Shown one piece after another: positions 1 to 8,805 of a stretch of 64,000 nt of DNA; position 1 is the first letter of the stretch; the number at the start of each line of letters is the position of its first letter. The position numbers and the translations under genes were made by a program. Source of the stretch: JAWSVE01 sp050633885 (GTDB lineage: Bacteria; Pseudomonadota; Gammaproteobacteria; Pseudomonadales; Cellvibrionaceae); NCBI GenBank assembly GCA_050633885.1, contig JBOEHK010000002.1, forward strand, positions 248,001 through 312,000, given 5' to 3'. The notes under the pieces are model-generated. The model was not told where the DNA came from. It was given only the letters and a program-made list of their open reading frames with translations, and did no database searches.

Positions 1-142
1 GCAGGGCGGAAATTATCTCACCATTATAGACATTGATTGCTTTGCCTAGCTAGCAGCAAAATAATGGCCATTTAAGAGACGAAGAAATGGAGCGTAGGAC
101 ATTTCAGTGGATAAATTATCATTTAAAGTACTGATTAAACGA

Positions 143-168
143 CAAAGAGTGATCTAGATCACTCTTTG
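143..168. repeat. 26-bp perfect palindrome upstream of deacetylase gene
   Basis: Positions 143-155 are the exact reverse complement of 156-168, with the half-site CAAAGAGTGATCT. It ends about 55 bp before the deacetylase start. It could be the hairpin of an intrinsic terminator for a gene to the left, since CTCTTTGATATT follows but the T-tract is poor, or a dimeric operator. Perfect symmetry is seen directly; the role is inferred. Confidence 0.6.
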
Positions 169-224
169 ATATTACTTAACAGAATCAACCTTTTTTGCAT
201 CTGTCTGGCATGGTTATATTAAGC

Positions 225-1364
225 ATGCATAACTATCGAATTGTTATTATTGCTCTCCTTTTTGTGTCTGCCCAATTGCTGCTGAGTTCACCTTCTTCTG
301 CCGCAGTTGTGTTGCAATATCATCATGTGAGTCATACGGCGCCTAAAGCAACAAGAATCTCTCCCCAGCTTTTCTCCCAACATCTTTATTACCTCCGCGA
401 GAATGGTTATAAAGTGGTTCCTCTCTATGAGTTGGTTCATGCTTTAGAAAATCGATTAACCTTGCCGGATCATACGGTGGCGATTACTTTTGATGATGGC
501 TATTCTTCGGTGTATGAAACGGCGTTTCCTCTTCTTAAAGAATATAATTATCCATTTACGGTATTTATAAACGTCAAACCTATTGAGCAAGATCTCTCAC
601 AATTTGTTAGCTGGGATCAGTTAAATGAAATGGCTAAACATGGCGGATCTATCTCCAATCATTCTTTTAGTCACCCGCATCTCATCAGAAAAAAGTTAAA
701 TTTTGCAGGCTTTGGAAGTGAGCAAACTGAAGACGAATGGACGCATAATGTTCTATCGGAGATTCGTTTAAGTGAAGAAGTCATCAAAGAAAAAATTGGG
801 AAGCAAAAAGGCGATGCTCATCGTTTATTTGCCTACCCTTATGGTGAATACAATAACGCGCTAAAGAAACTTCTGAGGGACAATAAAATTGTTGCGTTTG
901 GTCAACAATCTGGTCCAGTCGGCAGAGGTGCGGATTTACAAGCTTTGCCTCGTTTTCCGTTTGGTGGGAGTTATGGCGATATGAATGATTTTGCGTTGAA
1001 AGTTTCCAGCTTTCCGATGCCTATAGATTCTGTTCTAGGTCTAGATGAGGCAGAAAATGCAATTCACGATACTGTGTTACCGCTATCAGTTGTCCAGCCG
1101 AGTTTACATTTGGTATTAAAAGATGAATCAATTAATAAGCGTGTTCATTGCTATGCCAGTGGCCAGGGTGAAATGACAGTCAACGTATTGGAGAAAGATT
1201 TAGAGAAAGCTAGTGTGCTGAGAATTGCCCCTAAAGGGCCAATTCCTGTCGGTCGATCACGATATAATTGTACTGCTTTGAGTAATCAATCGGGTCGTTA
1301 TTATTGGTATTCGCACCCATTTATCAGAAAAATACCTAATGGTGGTTGGTATCCTGAACCATAA
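225..1364 (+). CDS. exported polysaccharide deacetylase family protein
   Basis: A NodB-fold carbohydrate esterase (family 4 type), expected to remove N- or O-acetyl groups from a polysaccharide in the periplasm or outside the cell. The metal-site motifs are visible: TFDDGY followed by a conserved hydrophobic stretch, and SNHSFSHPHL with the H-x3-H pair. The ATG at 225 gives a classical signal peptide (MHNYR, then a hydrophobic core ending SSPSSAA). In-frame TTG at 195 and ATG at 210 are possible but have no better ribosome site. The C-terminal third, after the deacetylase domain, is not recognised. The substrate cannot be told from the sequence, and no polysaccharide synthesis genes lie beside it. 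Confidence 0.85.
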   Translation: MHNYRIVIIALLFVSAQLLLSSPSSAAVVLQYHHVSHTAPKATRISPQLFSQHLYYLRENGYKVVPLYELVHALENRLTLPDHTVAITFDDGYSSVYETAFPLLKEYNYPFTVFINVKPIEQDLSQFVSWDQLNEMAKHGGSISNHSFSHPHLIRKKLNFAGFGSEQTEDEWTHNVLSEIRLSEEVIKEKIGKQKGDAHRLFAYPYGEYNNALKKLLRDNKIVAFGQQSGPVGRGADLQALPRFPFGGSYGDMNDFALKVSSFPMPIDSVLGLDEAENAIHDTVLPLSVVQPSLHLVLKDESINKRVHCYASGQGEMTVNVLEKDLEKASVLRIAPKGPIPVGRSRYNCTALSNQSGRYYWYSHPFIRKIPNGGWYPEP

Positions 1365-1592
1365 AATATTTTAATTCAGTGCTTTGTTGTTCTTAGTAGT
1401 TTTTGTTGTTCTCAGAAACGCTCTTCATTTCTATTTCCAGCCATCCGTACTCTTTCGAATAAATATTTTTATTTTTCATTTTTTTCTTTGTTATTTTGTC
1501 GCCATAACTAATAGCTGCCTATACTAAAAATTAGTTCGTGAATGTTTATCATATTTATGAGCAAGCAGTGTAATGGGTTTTGGATATATTAG

Positions 1593-2828
1593 ATGACAAC
1601 AATAAAGCGAATATCTGTTGATGAGCTTCAAGTCGGCATGTACGTTGCTGAACTTAGTAACGAATGGATTCCTGATACTAACGCCAGAAAACATGGTTTG
1701 ATAAAAAGAGAAAGTGCCATTGAGCAGGTGCGGCGTTTTGGTATTGCTCATGTGTATATCGATGCCGATAAAGGAGCAGATTGTGCTAATGGAATATTGC
1801 TCGAAGAAGTGAATGAACATTTTGAAAATCAATTGGGTACGATTGAAAGAGATTTTGTCTCTGGGGAAAGTTCGATTCACAGCCATTCTTTGGGGGATGT
1901 TCCGCTCGAAGAAGAATTAGAAAACGCAAAAGAGATTCATGTAGATGCATTGTCACTTGTGAGTCAGGTGATGAACGATGTAAAAATGGGTGGCGTCGTT
2001 GATTTGCAACCTGTTGAGGATATGGCAGATAGTATTTCTGAATCCATTCGGCGCAATCAAAATGCGTTATCGTGTTTTACGCGAATGCGACATAAAGATG
2101 AGTACTTAATGGAGCACTCATTTAGTGTTGCGGTGTTGATGGGAGTGTTAGCGCGTTCAATGAGGGTCAATGGCGATGACTTACATCAAATGGTAACTGG
2201 CGCGCTGTTGCATGATATTGGAAAAATACAAATTGATGAAAATATTTTAAATAAACCGGGATCATTAACACCGGAAGAGTGGGAAGAAATGAAGCGCCAT
2301 GTTGAGTATGGCGAAGTGGTCATGGAGCAAACAAAAGACGTGCCTCTTATGATCAAACAAATGTGTCAGCAACACCATGAGCGTTTAGATGGGACAGGCT
2401 ATCCTCGTGGCTTGTCAAATGAAGCGATTACGTTACACGGAAGAATGACCGCGATTGTTGATGTTTATGATGCAATCACTGCGGACCGTTGTTATCACAA
2501 AGGGATGACACCTTCAGAGGCGATGAAGAAATTAGTCGAATGGTCGGGAGATCATTTAGATAAAGATATTGTGTATCAGTTTATTGCTTGTATGAGTATT
2601 TTTCCTGCAGGATCTTTGGTGGAATTAGATAACCGTCAACTTGCCTTTGTTCGAGAGTCCAACTTGAAGAAACAAAGAGCACCTTTAGTGGAGATTGTTT
2701 GGGATATTAAAAACCAGAGTCCCTTGCCAAAGCAACTCATCAATTTATCATTGCCTAGCAATTCGCTGAAAATAGTTCGAGCTGTCGATCCTAATGATTT
2801 TGGAATAATTCTAGGTGATAGGGTATAA
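1593..2828 (+). CDS. HD-GYP domain cyclic-di-GMP phosphodiesterase with DUF3391-type N-terminus
   Basis: Predicted cytoplasmic phosphodiesterase that hydrolyses cyclic di-GMP. The N-terminal ~120 residues (ISVDELQVGMYV start) look like the DUF3391 region often joined to HD-GYP domains. The catalytic domain carries HDIGK near residue 207 and HHERLDGTGYP near 261-271, so both the HD metal ligands and the GYP signature are intact. There is no receiver or membrane segment, so the input signal is unknown. It is one of several c-di-GMP genes in the window. The upstream gene ends 228 bp away, so it is probably its own transcription unit. Confidence 0.9.
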   Translation: MTTIKRISVDELQVGMYVAELSNEWIPDTNARKHGLIKRESAIEQVRRFGIAHVYIDADKGADCANGILLEEVNEHFENQLGTIERDFVSGESSIHSHSLGDVPLEEELENAKEIHVDALSLVSQVMNDVKMGGVVDLQPVEDMADSISESIRRNQNALSCFTRMRHKDEYLMEHSFSVAVLMGVLARSMRVNGDDLHQMVTGALLHDIGKIQIDENILNKPGSLTPEEWEEMKRHVEYGEVVMEQTKDVPLMIKQMCQQHHERLDGTGYPRGLSNEAITLHGRMTAIVDVYDAITADRCYHKGMTPSEAMKKLVEWSGDHLDKDIVYQFIACMSIFPAGSLVELDNRQLAFVRESNLKKQRAPLVEIVWDIKNQSPLPKQLINLSLPSNSLKIVRAVDPNDFGIILGDRV

Positions 2829-2900
2829 AAAGTCAGATTATGCAATGAAGGCGTGAAAAGATTGCGCTGGATTTTTAGGGGTTAGATGTCGGGGTTTGAA

Positions 2901-3818
2901 TTACAGGGTTTGAATAGTAGGCTTTAGCGCTGTTTTTTTCGAATCCAGTTTTGCTAGCTGGTTTGATTTGATCATGTTTCTTAATTCTGAAACGTAATGT
3001 TCTCCTCGTTGAGAATAGCGGGATAAATGATTAATTAACTCTAGGCCAGTAATATCTCCCCCTTCATTCCTCAATGTTGCGCGATGCCTTCGCAGTGATC
3101 GGTAAGCATTATGAGTATTAATGTTAAGAAAATACGACTCTAGAGAATGATAAACTGTTTTGAATTTAGCAACCTCATGATACTCATCATCACCTCGTCG
3201 TTTTGGAATAATTCCACAGCCTTTTCTGAAACACCATTGCCCAAAAAAATTATTTGCTTTTGTTGCGAAGCGTGAAGTTCCCCAAGCGGATTCATTCGCT
3301 GCTTGAGCTAGTATCATCGATGGTGGTATTTGGTCGACTCTTAGTAGTAATTGATCAATGATTTCTTCAATTGATTTTTTTTCAGTCTTAATTTTGTATC
3401 GCTTTGACAACGACTTTAAATATTGAATTGATTTTTTTGACGCTGCCATTTCTAATGGCTCGCTAGTAGTGTTGTTAATGCCGTTGTGCTCGTATTCTTT
3501 TTTTATCAGAAAAATATTCTTCCGTTGTATAGCGATATTTGCATTCAAATAGTGAATTTTTGGAATCAAATAATTAAAAAAAGCATTCTTTTTTTCTGTT
3601 ACTTCTTTGTAATCTTTAAAATTTGGTTTTTTAGTGTTTATTAACTGAGGAAAGTAGGTTTCTTTTAGGAGTTGAGCTGAGTTTTGATTATTCGCCTGCT
3701 TTGAATCGACAATAGAAAGTAGTGGGTTTTGAATAAAAAAACAGGTAATTCCGACACAAGTGATTGTATAGAGTATAAATATAGAAAATAAAAAATTGGA
3801 TTTAGCGGAAGGATACAT
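2901..3818 (-). CDS. Bax-like glucosaminidase-domain protein
   Basis: Predicted peptidoglycan N-acetylglucosaminidase of the Bax/FlgJ-C type. The catalytic region, from about residue 165 on, contains MILAQAANESAWGTSRFA (with the expected glutamate) and NNFFGQWC. An N-terminal hydrophobic segment (about residues 9-28) anchors it to the inner membrane or exports it. It is the third gene of a minus-strand run, 6 bp after the lambda-P-like gene, so cotranscription is likely although the functions are unrelated. The last 15 bp overlap a short 14-bp direct repeat (GGGTTTGAAT core, 2892-2915). The domain assignment is firm; substrate and role are inferred. Confidence 0.8.
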   Translation of the reverse strand: MYPSAKSNFLFSIFILYTITCVGITCFFIQNPLLSIVDSKQANNQNSAQLLKETYFPQLINTKKPNFKDYKEVTEKKNAFFNYLIPKIHYLNANIAIQRKNIFLIKKEYEHNGINNTTSEPLEMAASKKSIQYLKSLSKRYKIKTEKKSIEEIIDQLLLRVDQIPPSMILAQAANESAWGTSRFATKANNFFGQWCFRKGCGIIPKRRGDDEYHEVAKFKTVYHSLESYFLNINTHNAYRSLRRHRATLRNEGGDITGLELINHLSRYSQRGEHYVSELRNMIKSNQLAKLDSKKTALKPTIQTL

Positions 3819-3824
3819 AGATGC

Positions 3825-4436
3825 TTAGATTTTTAACGCTTCACGCATTGCATGTAAGCGTTTTTTATTCTCATTTTTCTTTAACGGAGTTGATGAATCG
3901 GATTCCAATAAAGGTACTTCAATATCGGGAAGTGGTTCTCCTGATAATGTTTTTTCGCACCAGTGCCGATAATGTTGTTTGAAGACAGGAAAAGCCATTT
4001 GTTCTGCCGTCGAGGACAAATAATACCAGCCAGCATCTCGCCCGGAAAAATAAACGGCTGGGTGGCTCCATTTAAAAGCAGATTTGGCATTGCCAGCACG
4101 ACAAGCTTCTAAGTAAGCTTGATGTGGTTCAGGTAGTCCATGTGTGGCTGGGTCGCCCAAGCAGTAAGTGATCATTTTGTGAAGAGTTGGCAAGTAATCA
4201 GAACGCTCAATAGCTAGTTTTGCACCGCCTAAAATTTGTTGAGGTGTAAATCGGGATAAGCTTTCAAGCCATAATTTTTTAGTTTGGTTGAGTAACTGGG
4301 TATCAGCGAAGGCAGCATAATATTGATTGTGATAATTGACGCGAAATAAAGTGAACACTTGATTAATAGTGTCAATGTGAGTTTCAGAAAACTTAGCGTC
4401 TGAACGATTTTGAGAAGATTGCTTGTCAACTTGCAT
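3825..4436 (-). CDS. lambda P-like replication protein (putative helicase loader)
   Basis: It resembles the phage lambda replication protein P family: an N-terminal helical part with VNQ-FTLFRVNYHNQYYAAF-like spacing and a central TPQQILGGAKLAIERSDYLPTLHKMITYC segment typical of these proteins. Family members load or recruit the replicative DnaB helicase. It has no ATPase motif, as expected for the P family and unlike DnaC. It lies 50 bp after a DnaT-domain gene, which supports a primosome role. No other phage genes surround it, so it looks like a domesticated chromosomal loader rather than part of a prophage. The family call is from remembered pattern, not a search. Confidence 0.7.
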   Translation of the reverse strand: MQVDKQSSQNRSDAKFSETHIDTINQVFTLFRVNYHNQYYAAFADTQLLNQTKKLWLESLSRFTPQQILGGAKLAIERSDYLPTLHKMITYCLGDPATHGLPEPHQAYLEACRAGNAKSAFKWSHPAVYFSGRDAGWYYLSSTAEQMAFPVFKQHYRHWCEKTLSGEPLPDIEVPLLESDSSTPLKKNENKKRLHAMREALKI

Positions 4437-4486
4437 AGCGTTTAATCTTGAAAATTGAATTGTGAATTTGAATGTTTTTCTTTCAA

Positions 4487-5599
4487 TTAAAATGCCCAGC
4501 TTCGATCCGTTAAATCGTCAACCAATGAGCGATCTCGTGTTTTTCTTGAACTACTATTATTCATTGTTTGTGAAGGGCTTGTATTATGGCTTTTCGCCCA
4601 ATGAAATTTAGCATGTTGTAAAAATTTTGTATTCCACGAGTTATGGACCTGTTGGCTATCCTGCCAAAAAATAACAAATTCTTGAACTAAACCTTTTGCA
4701 AAGTTAATGTCTATATTAGCGAGTTTTAATACATCATAGACGTCTTGTGATGGTTGCCAATGCGCTTGTATGGGCTTCGGAACGGTATCGTTTTCAACCG
4801 TTGCGGTATATCGATTCCATTGTCGGCGAACATGTTGAATAAATTTACTGTTCCATGTTCGGGAGCTGTCACCGCGTTCTTGCCAGTATAAAACAAATTC
4901 TGGAATAGCATCTTCCGCAAACTGGGGATTGATATTGGCGTGTTTTATTAAAACATCCATTGCGTCTTGGCTTGGCCGCCATTGCTGATTCATTTCTCGA
5001 GCAGATTGTTCTCGGTTGAAATGGGTTTCGTGATTTCTCCATGCTCGAATGACTTCTCGTAAAAATTTTGCACCCCAAGCATGAGACGCTTCATCACGCT
5101 CTCGCCAATAAGTGATAAATTCTGGTAATTGTTCACGAGCAAATGTTTCAGGGATATTCCGTTGAGCAATTTGTGTCATTACGTCGTCGCTAGGTTGCCA
5201 ATACGGTGGGATACGGTTGGCGCCATGGACTGGCGTATTGTGCACATGGGTTTTTTGCTGTGCTTTTGGTGTTTCAATGTAGGTTGTGGCGAGTGACTCA
5301 TTGAAAGCGAAATGTAATTCATGGCTTTGAGTAAAAGGCGCAGAGGATAAAAGTATTATGCCTTTATCGCATAGGCTTTTGCTGATGCGCTGAATATCAT
5401 GGCCATTCCAAAACGGAAGGTGACTCATAAGGCTTTGTTCATCAATGATTAGCCATTGATAACCATCGCGTTGCTCTGTATCCCTATGATTCATTAAATC
5501 ACTAAGCATGGTGAGCAGTGTCGCTTCTTCTAGGCCAATAGTAGCGGCAAGAGAGGGCGAAACGAGTATGGGTTTTTCAGGAATGAGTGAGCATGACAT
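4487..5599 (-). CDS. DnaT-like primosomal protein with three tandem DnaT domains
   Basis: After an N-terminal ~110-residue winged-helix-like region (LAATIGLEEATLLTMLSDL...WLIIDEQSLMSHLPFW), three copies of a ~60-residue DnaT-type domain follow, near residues 130-195, 205-265 and 280-340. Each has the pattern W-x-PSxD, then FA, then EFxxYW/FW, then W-x-x-KF-[IL], then W near the end. Such domains bind single-stranded DNA in primosome assembly at PriA/PriC sites. One copy is usual, so the triplication is unusual. It is first in a unit with the lambda-P-like gene and divergent from radA. Confidence 0.8.
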   Translation of the reverse strand: MSCSLIPEKPILVSPSLAATIGLEEATLLTMLSDLMNHRDTEQRDGYQWLIIDEQSLMSHLPFWNGHDIQRISKSLCDKGIILLSSAPFTQSHELHFAFNESLATTYIETPKAQQKTHVHNTPVHGANRIPPYWQPSDDVMTQIAQRNIPETFAREQLPEFITYWRERDEASHAWGAKFLREVIRAWRNHETHFNREQSAREMNQQWRPSQDAMDVLIKHANINPQFAEDAIPEFVLYWQERGDSSRTWNSKFIQHVRRQWNRYTATVENDTVPKPIQAHWQPSQDVYDVLKLANIDINFAKGLVQEFVIFWQDSQQVHNSWNTKFLQHAKFHWAKSHNTSPSQTMNNSSSRKTRDRSLVDDLTDRSWAF

Positions 5600-5659
5600 A
5601 GGCGACAGTCTACAGCCAAAGATGGCGACTCTCCAGCAGTTCGAACCAGAGTTTTAGGG

Positions 5660-5680
5660 TGGCTGTTTCAGGGACAGCCA
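5660..5680. repeat. 7-bp inverted repeat between dnaT-like gene and radA
   Basis: TGGCTGT (5660-5666) and ACAGCCA (5674-5680) are exact inverted repeats with a 7-nt spacer. The site is 61 bp upstream of the dnaT-like start and about 210 bp upstream of radA. It could be an operator or a leader hairpin. Its CTG...CAG spacing is one base short of a LexA box, so no SOS role is claimed. Confidence 0.35.
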
Positions 5681-5887
5681 TGAAATTATCATGGTTGTAT
5701 ATACAGTATTTAGTGAGTATCCTGTCGTTCATGAGTATTGTGGAACGGTGTTTGAGCTTAAGCGAGAGTTTAAAAGAGAGCCTCCTTAAATGACCAAACA
5801 AAAATGCTAAACAGATAGCTTTCTGCAGTGAAAGCAACGTTATATAGCAGCAAAAATAAAGAACAAACAAAAAGGCTAGATAAGAAA

Positions 5888-7258
5888 ATGGCAAAACAAA
5901 AAACAGCGTATGTCTGCGAAGAATGCGGTGCTGATTTCGCAAAATGGCAAGGTCAGTGTGGAGAGTGTGGGGTATGGAACCGATTAGTTGAAGTTCGTTT
6001 GGGGTCTACCCAGTCAAATCGTGGTGAGAAATATGAGGGATATGCTGGTGTGGCTGGCGCAGGAGCAAATGTGCAAGTTCTATCAGAGATCGATCTTCAA
6101 GATGTCCCTCGAATGTCCTCTACCAGTGAAGAGTTTGACCGTGTTTTGGGCGGCGGGTTTGTTCCGGGTTCGGTCGTCTTAATTGGTGGTCATCCAGGTG
6201 CTGGAAAGTCGACAGTATTGTTGCAGACATTATGCAATCTAGCCAAAACTCAAGATGCTTTATATGTCACAGGTGAAGAGTCGCTACAGCAAGTTGCCAT
6301 GCGTGCTCAGCGTTTACAGTTGCCAACCGATAAATTAAAAATGTTATCAGAGACCAGTGTTGAAGCGATTGTTCAAAAAGCTCAACAACATAAGCCAAAA
6401 ATTTTAGTCGTAGATTCAATACAAGTTGTTCACTTGGCTGATATTTCTTCTGCACCAGGCAGTGTCTCACAGGTAAGAGAAAGTGCAGCTTATTTAACGC
6501 GTTTTGCAAAACAAACAGGAACCGTTTTAATTTTAGTGGGGCATGTCACAAAAGATGGCAGCCTGGCTGGACCGAAAGTATTGGAGCATATGATTGATTG
6601 TTCCATTATGCTTGAAGGCTCACACGATTCTCGTTTTAGAACGTTGCGAGGAAATAAAAATCGTTTTGGTGCTGTTAATGAGTTGGGCGTTTTTGCTATG
6701 ACAGAAATGGGTTTGAAAGAGGTGAGTAACCCTTCGGCCATTTTTTTGCAGCGCCCAGAAGAGATTTCCGCCGGCTCTGTTGTAATGGTCGTATGGGAGG
6801 GAACAAGGCCGCTATTAGTGGAAGTGCAAGCATTAGTTGATGAAAGTCATCTAGGCAATCCGCGTCGGGTGTCAGTAGGGCTTGAACAAAATAGAATGGC
6901 AATGTTGTTAGCGGTTTTACATCGACACGGTGGTGTAATGGTGGGAGATCAGGATGTGTTTGTTAACGTTGTTGGCGGAGTAAAAATTGTTGAAACCAGC
7001 GCTGACTTGGCATTATTAGTTGCTGTGGTTTCAAGCTTGCGAGATAGGCCTTTGCCCGTAGACCTAATGGTGTTTGGTGAGGTAGGTTTGTCAGGAGAAA
7101 TTCGACCGGTGCCGTCAGGTCAAGAGAGGTTACGGGAAGGGGCAAAGCATGGATTTAAGCGTGCGATCGTCCCTATTGCAAATGCACCCAGAGAAAAAAT
7201 TTCTGGGTTAAATATTGTGGCGGTTAAAAATTTATCCGAAGTTTTAGATGCATTGTGA
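5888..7258 (+). CDS. radA: DNA repair protein RadA (Sms)
   Basis: RadA is a RecA-like, DnaB-like ATPase that drives branch migration in recombinational repair. Visible parts in order: zinc finger with Cys10-x2-Cys13 and Cys24-x2-Cys27, Walker A GGHPGAGKST, the RadA-specific KNRFG motif (in RGNKNRFGAVNELG), and a C-terminal Lon-protease-like domain ending with GEVGLSGEIRPV. ATG 5888 (MAKQKTAYVCEECG) is chosen. The longer frame from 5828 adds 20 unconserved residues and would be atypical. At 456 residues the length is normal. It converges on a MapZ-like PilZ gene, an arrangement also found in Pseudomonas aeruginosa (PA4608-PA4609). Confidence 0.97.
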   Translation: MAKQKTAYVCEECGADFAKWQGQCGECGVWNRLVEVRLGSTQSNRGEKYEGYAGVAGAGANVQVLSEIDLQDVPRMSSTSEEFDRVLGGGFVPGSVVLIGGHPGAGKSTVLLQTLCNLAKTQDALYVTGEESLQQVAMRAQRLQLPTDKLKMLSETSVEAIVQKAQQHKPKILVVDSIQVVHLADISSAPGSVSQVRESAAYLTRFAKQTGTVLILVGHVTKDGSLAGPKVLEHMIDCSIMLEGSHDSRFRTLRGNKNRFGAVNELGVFAMTEMGLKEVSNPSAIFLQRPEEISAGSVVMVVWEGTRPLLVEVQALVDESHLGNPRRVSVGLEQNRMAMLLAVLHRHGGVMVGDQDVFVNVVGGVKIVETSADLALLVAVVSSLRDRPLPVDLMVFGEVGLSGEIRPVPSGQERLREGAKHGFKRAIVPIANAPREKISGLNIVAVKNLSEVLDAL

Positions 7259-7294
7259 TTTGTTAAAAGAAAAAATACGATGTTGACTTTTTTG

Positions 7295-7708
7295 TTATTT
7301 TTCCATTTCTATTTCATGATCGTTGACTAGCGAGGCATAGCTTCTTTCGGCCCAATCAACACCCGTGCTTTTATTTTTTTCTAACAGTTCTCGTAATCTT
7401 GCTTGATTATCAATACCCGTTGCTCGGCCTTCCACACCTAAAAAATGTTCTTTTTGGTGGGAAAGATGTCCTTGCATTTTGATGATGCTTCCATCGTCAG
7501 TTTCTATGTTAAGGACAACATGCTGACCATCATTTAATGTGTGTTTATGAATAAGTGCGATTAAAGCGCCATTAAAAGATAAGTCCAGAATATGAACGGG
7601 CCAGTTTCTTTCGGGAGTTGATAATGTGGCGTAAGCCCTATAATCCACGCGAGGAAAATAACGGCGCTCATTTCCATCTTTTGTGCTTGAATTTATCATT
7701 TTATACAA
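7295..7708 (-). CDS. PilZ domain protein, MapZ-like (copy 1)
   Basis: A small cyclic-di-GMP receptor of the PilZ type. The binding motifs are present: RRYFPR (RxxxR) near residue 15 and DLSFNGAL (DxSxxG) near residue 43. The C-terminal LRELLEKN...ERSYASLV resembles the tail of P. aeruginosa MapZ (PA4608), which controls the chemotaxis methyltransferase CheR1. It ends 37 bp after radA on the opposite strand. A related PilZ gene lies just upstream on the same strand (109-bp gap). Binding of c-di-GMP is expected from the intact motifs; a link to chemotaxis is inferred from resemblance only. Confidence 0.85.
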   Translation of the reverse strand: MYKMINSSTKDGNERRYFPRVDYRAYATLSTPERNWPVHILDLSFNGALIALIHKHTLNDGQHVVLNIETDDGSIIKMQGHLSHQKEHFLGVEGRATGIDNQARLRELLEKNKSTGVDWAERSYASLVNDHEIEMEK

Positions 7709-7817
7709 TCTCCCCGATGTTCATGTTTCGCTTTTTATTGTACTTGCCATCTACTTATCAACGTCTTCAATCTTTAAGTTTACAGGATTTAAAGACTTAG
7801 ACTGCCATGTTTAGAAT

Positions 7818-8339
7818 TTAAAGCGACTGAAGCTGATCATTAAAGAGCGCTGCTAGCTCTCGGTTTGACGTTTTCTCTGCAGCATCGATAGAAGAGCTAT
7901 TGAGTTCTATTAAACGTCGTAAGTGTGTCAAGCTCGCTGGGTCGATACCCGTACAGCGACATCCGATGATCTGGTCATTTGTTGATTCCAGTTGGGTTGG
8001 TGCAAAAGAACTCCCAATAACCTGACTTTTGTGTACAGCCTCAATCTCCATTTCAATATGCGTATTTTCGGATAGAGGGATCATGAGTTGCAAGGGGCTT
8101 TGCATATCTATATGGAAAGGTTGTGCATTTTGATCGATAACATGCTTAATTAATACACCTTTTAGTGAGATATCGATGATTTTGACGATGCCCACGTCCC
8201 TACCTTGAGTAATCTCAGCGCTAGTCGTAAACCCAACCCGATTAAAAACACGCCTTTCATCACCTTGTGAGGATGAAGTCTGAGAGCGACTTAAATGCTG
8301 ATCTGATTTTGGTCTATTAGGGCCATCTTTGTTAGTCAT
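7818..8339 (-). CDS. PilZ domain protein, MapZ-like (copy 2)
   Basis: Second PilZ protein of the pair. It has RRVFNR (RxxxR, near residue 29) and DISLKGVL (DxSxxG, near residue 62). The C-terminus LTHLRRLIELN...NRELAALF is close to the end of P. aeruginosa PA4608 (MapZ), closer than copy 1. The first 26 residues are polar and probably disordered. At 173 residues it is longer than MapZ (about 125), with an insertion in the middle of the barrel. It lies 109 bp upstream of copy 1, so the two may be one transcript. Duplication with divergence is the likely origin of the pair. Confidence 0.85.
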   Translation of the reverse strand: MTNKDGPNRPKSDQHLSRSQTSSSQGDERRVFNRVGFTTSAEITQGRDVGIVKIIDISLKGVLIKHVIDQNAQPFHIDMQSPLQLMIPLSENTHIEMEIEAVHKSQVIGSSFAPTQLESTNDQIIGCRCTGIDPASLTHLRRLIELNSSSIDAAEKTSNRELAALFNDQLQSL

Positions 8340-8805
8340 GTGCAGCCTTCCCAGGTTTCACCTACTGGCGAATATTGTTTAGTGGCTGATTTTAATCATA
8401 GTTGAGAAAACACAGTAGGCATTATTGCTAGTAAGGCCTTTTGGGTTTTGCTGAATTTTTCTTGGGGCTTCGAAACTGGTTCAGGCGAGTAAAAGTGAGA
8501 AATAGATCCCAAAAAGCCATAAAGGATGATTTTTGCGCCATTTGATATAGCGATTTGTTAGTAATGTGAAGTAATTATCACGTTGTATGCATATCAATTC
8601 GCAGCTATTTGTAAGTGACCCCCATACTATTTGAGCATCAACAATGCCCGCTGAGATGTCTAGTTAGTAGTCTCAGCTATTAACTCGTTGGGTGAAAATA
8701 GATGGCGATAAGTTAAACGCAAATGCGCATTAGATCGCCAGATAAACATCAACTTCTTAGCGCTGTCCTGAATATAAGTGACAGTCTTGAAATCAGGGAT
8801 GCATC
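8340..8805. other. 466-bp gene-free stretch with inverted repeats
   Basis: It separates divergent transcription units. No convincing ORF is seen. It contains an inverted repeat TGGCGAT (8703-8709) / ATCGCCA (8734-8740) enclosing the palindrome AATGCGCATT (8722-8731). Close to the next gene are two competing short pairings: CTGTC (8763-8767) with GACAG (8780-8784), and CTGA (8768-8771) with TCAG (8793-8796). The second would cover the ribosome site AGGGA of the 8806 gene. Function is unknown. Confidence 0.4.

Noticed and set aside
1524..1886. 120-codon minus-strand ORF
   Set aside because: It is antisense to the N-terminal domain of the HD-GYP gene and shows no ribosome site or ordered pattern.
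3825..5599. Prophage segment
   Set aside because: The lambda-P-like and DnaT-like genes are flanked by ordinary host genes, with no integrase, capsid, repressor or attachment sites.
5660..5710. LexA (SOS) box upstream of dnaT-like gene and radA
   Set aside because: CTG...CAG at 5663-5677 has a 9-base spacer instead of 10, and the TATATACAG site nearby is too short; neither fits the LexA consensus.
5610..5942. 110-codon minus-strand ORF overlapping the radA start
   Set aside because: It lies antisense to the conserved radA zinc finger and has only random hydrophobic content.
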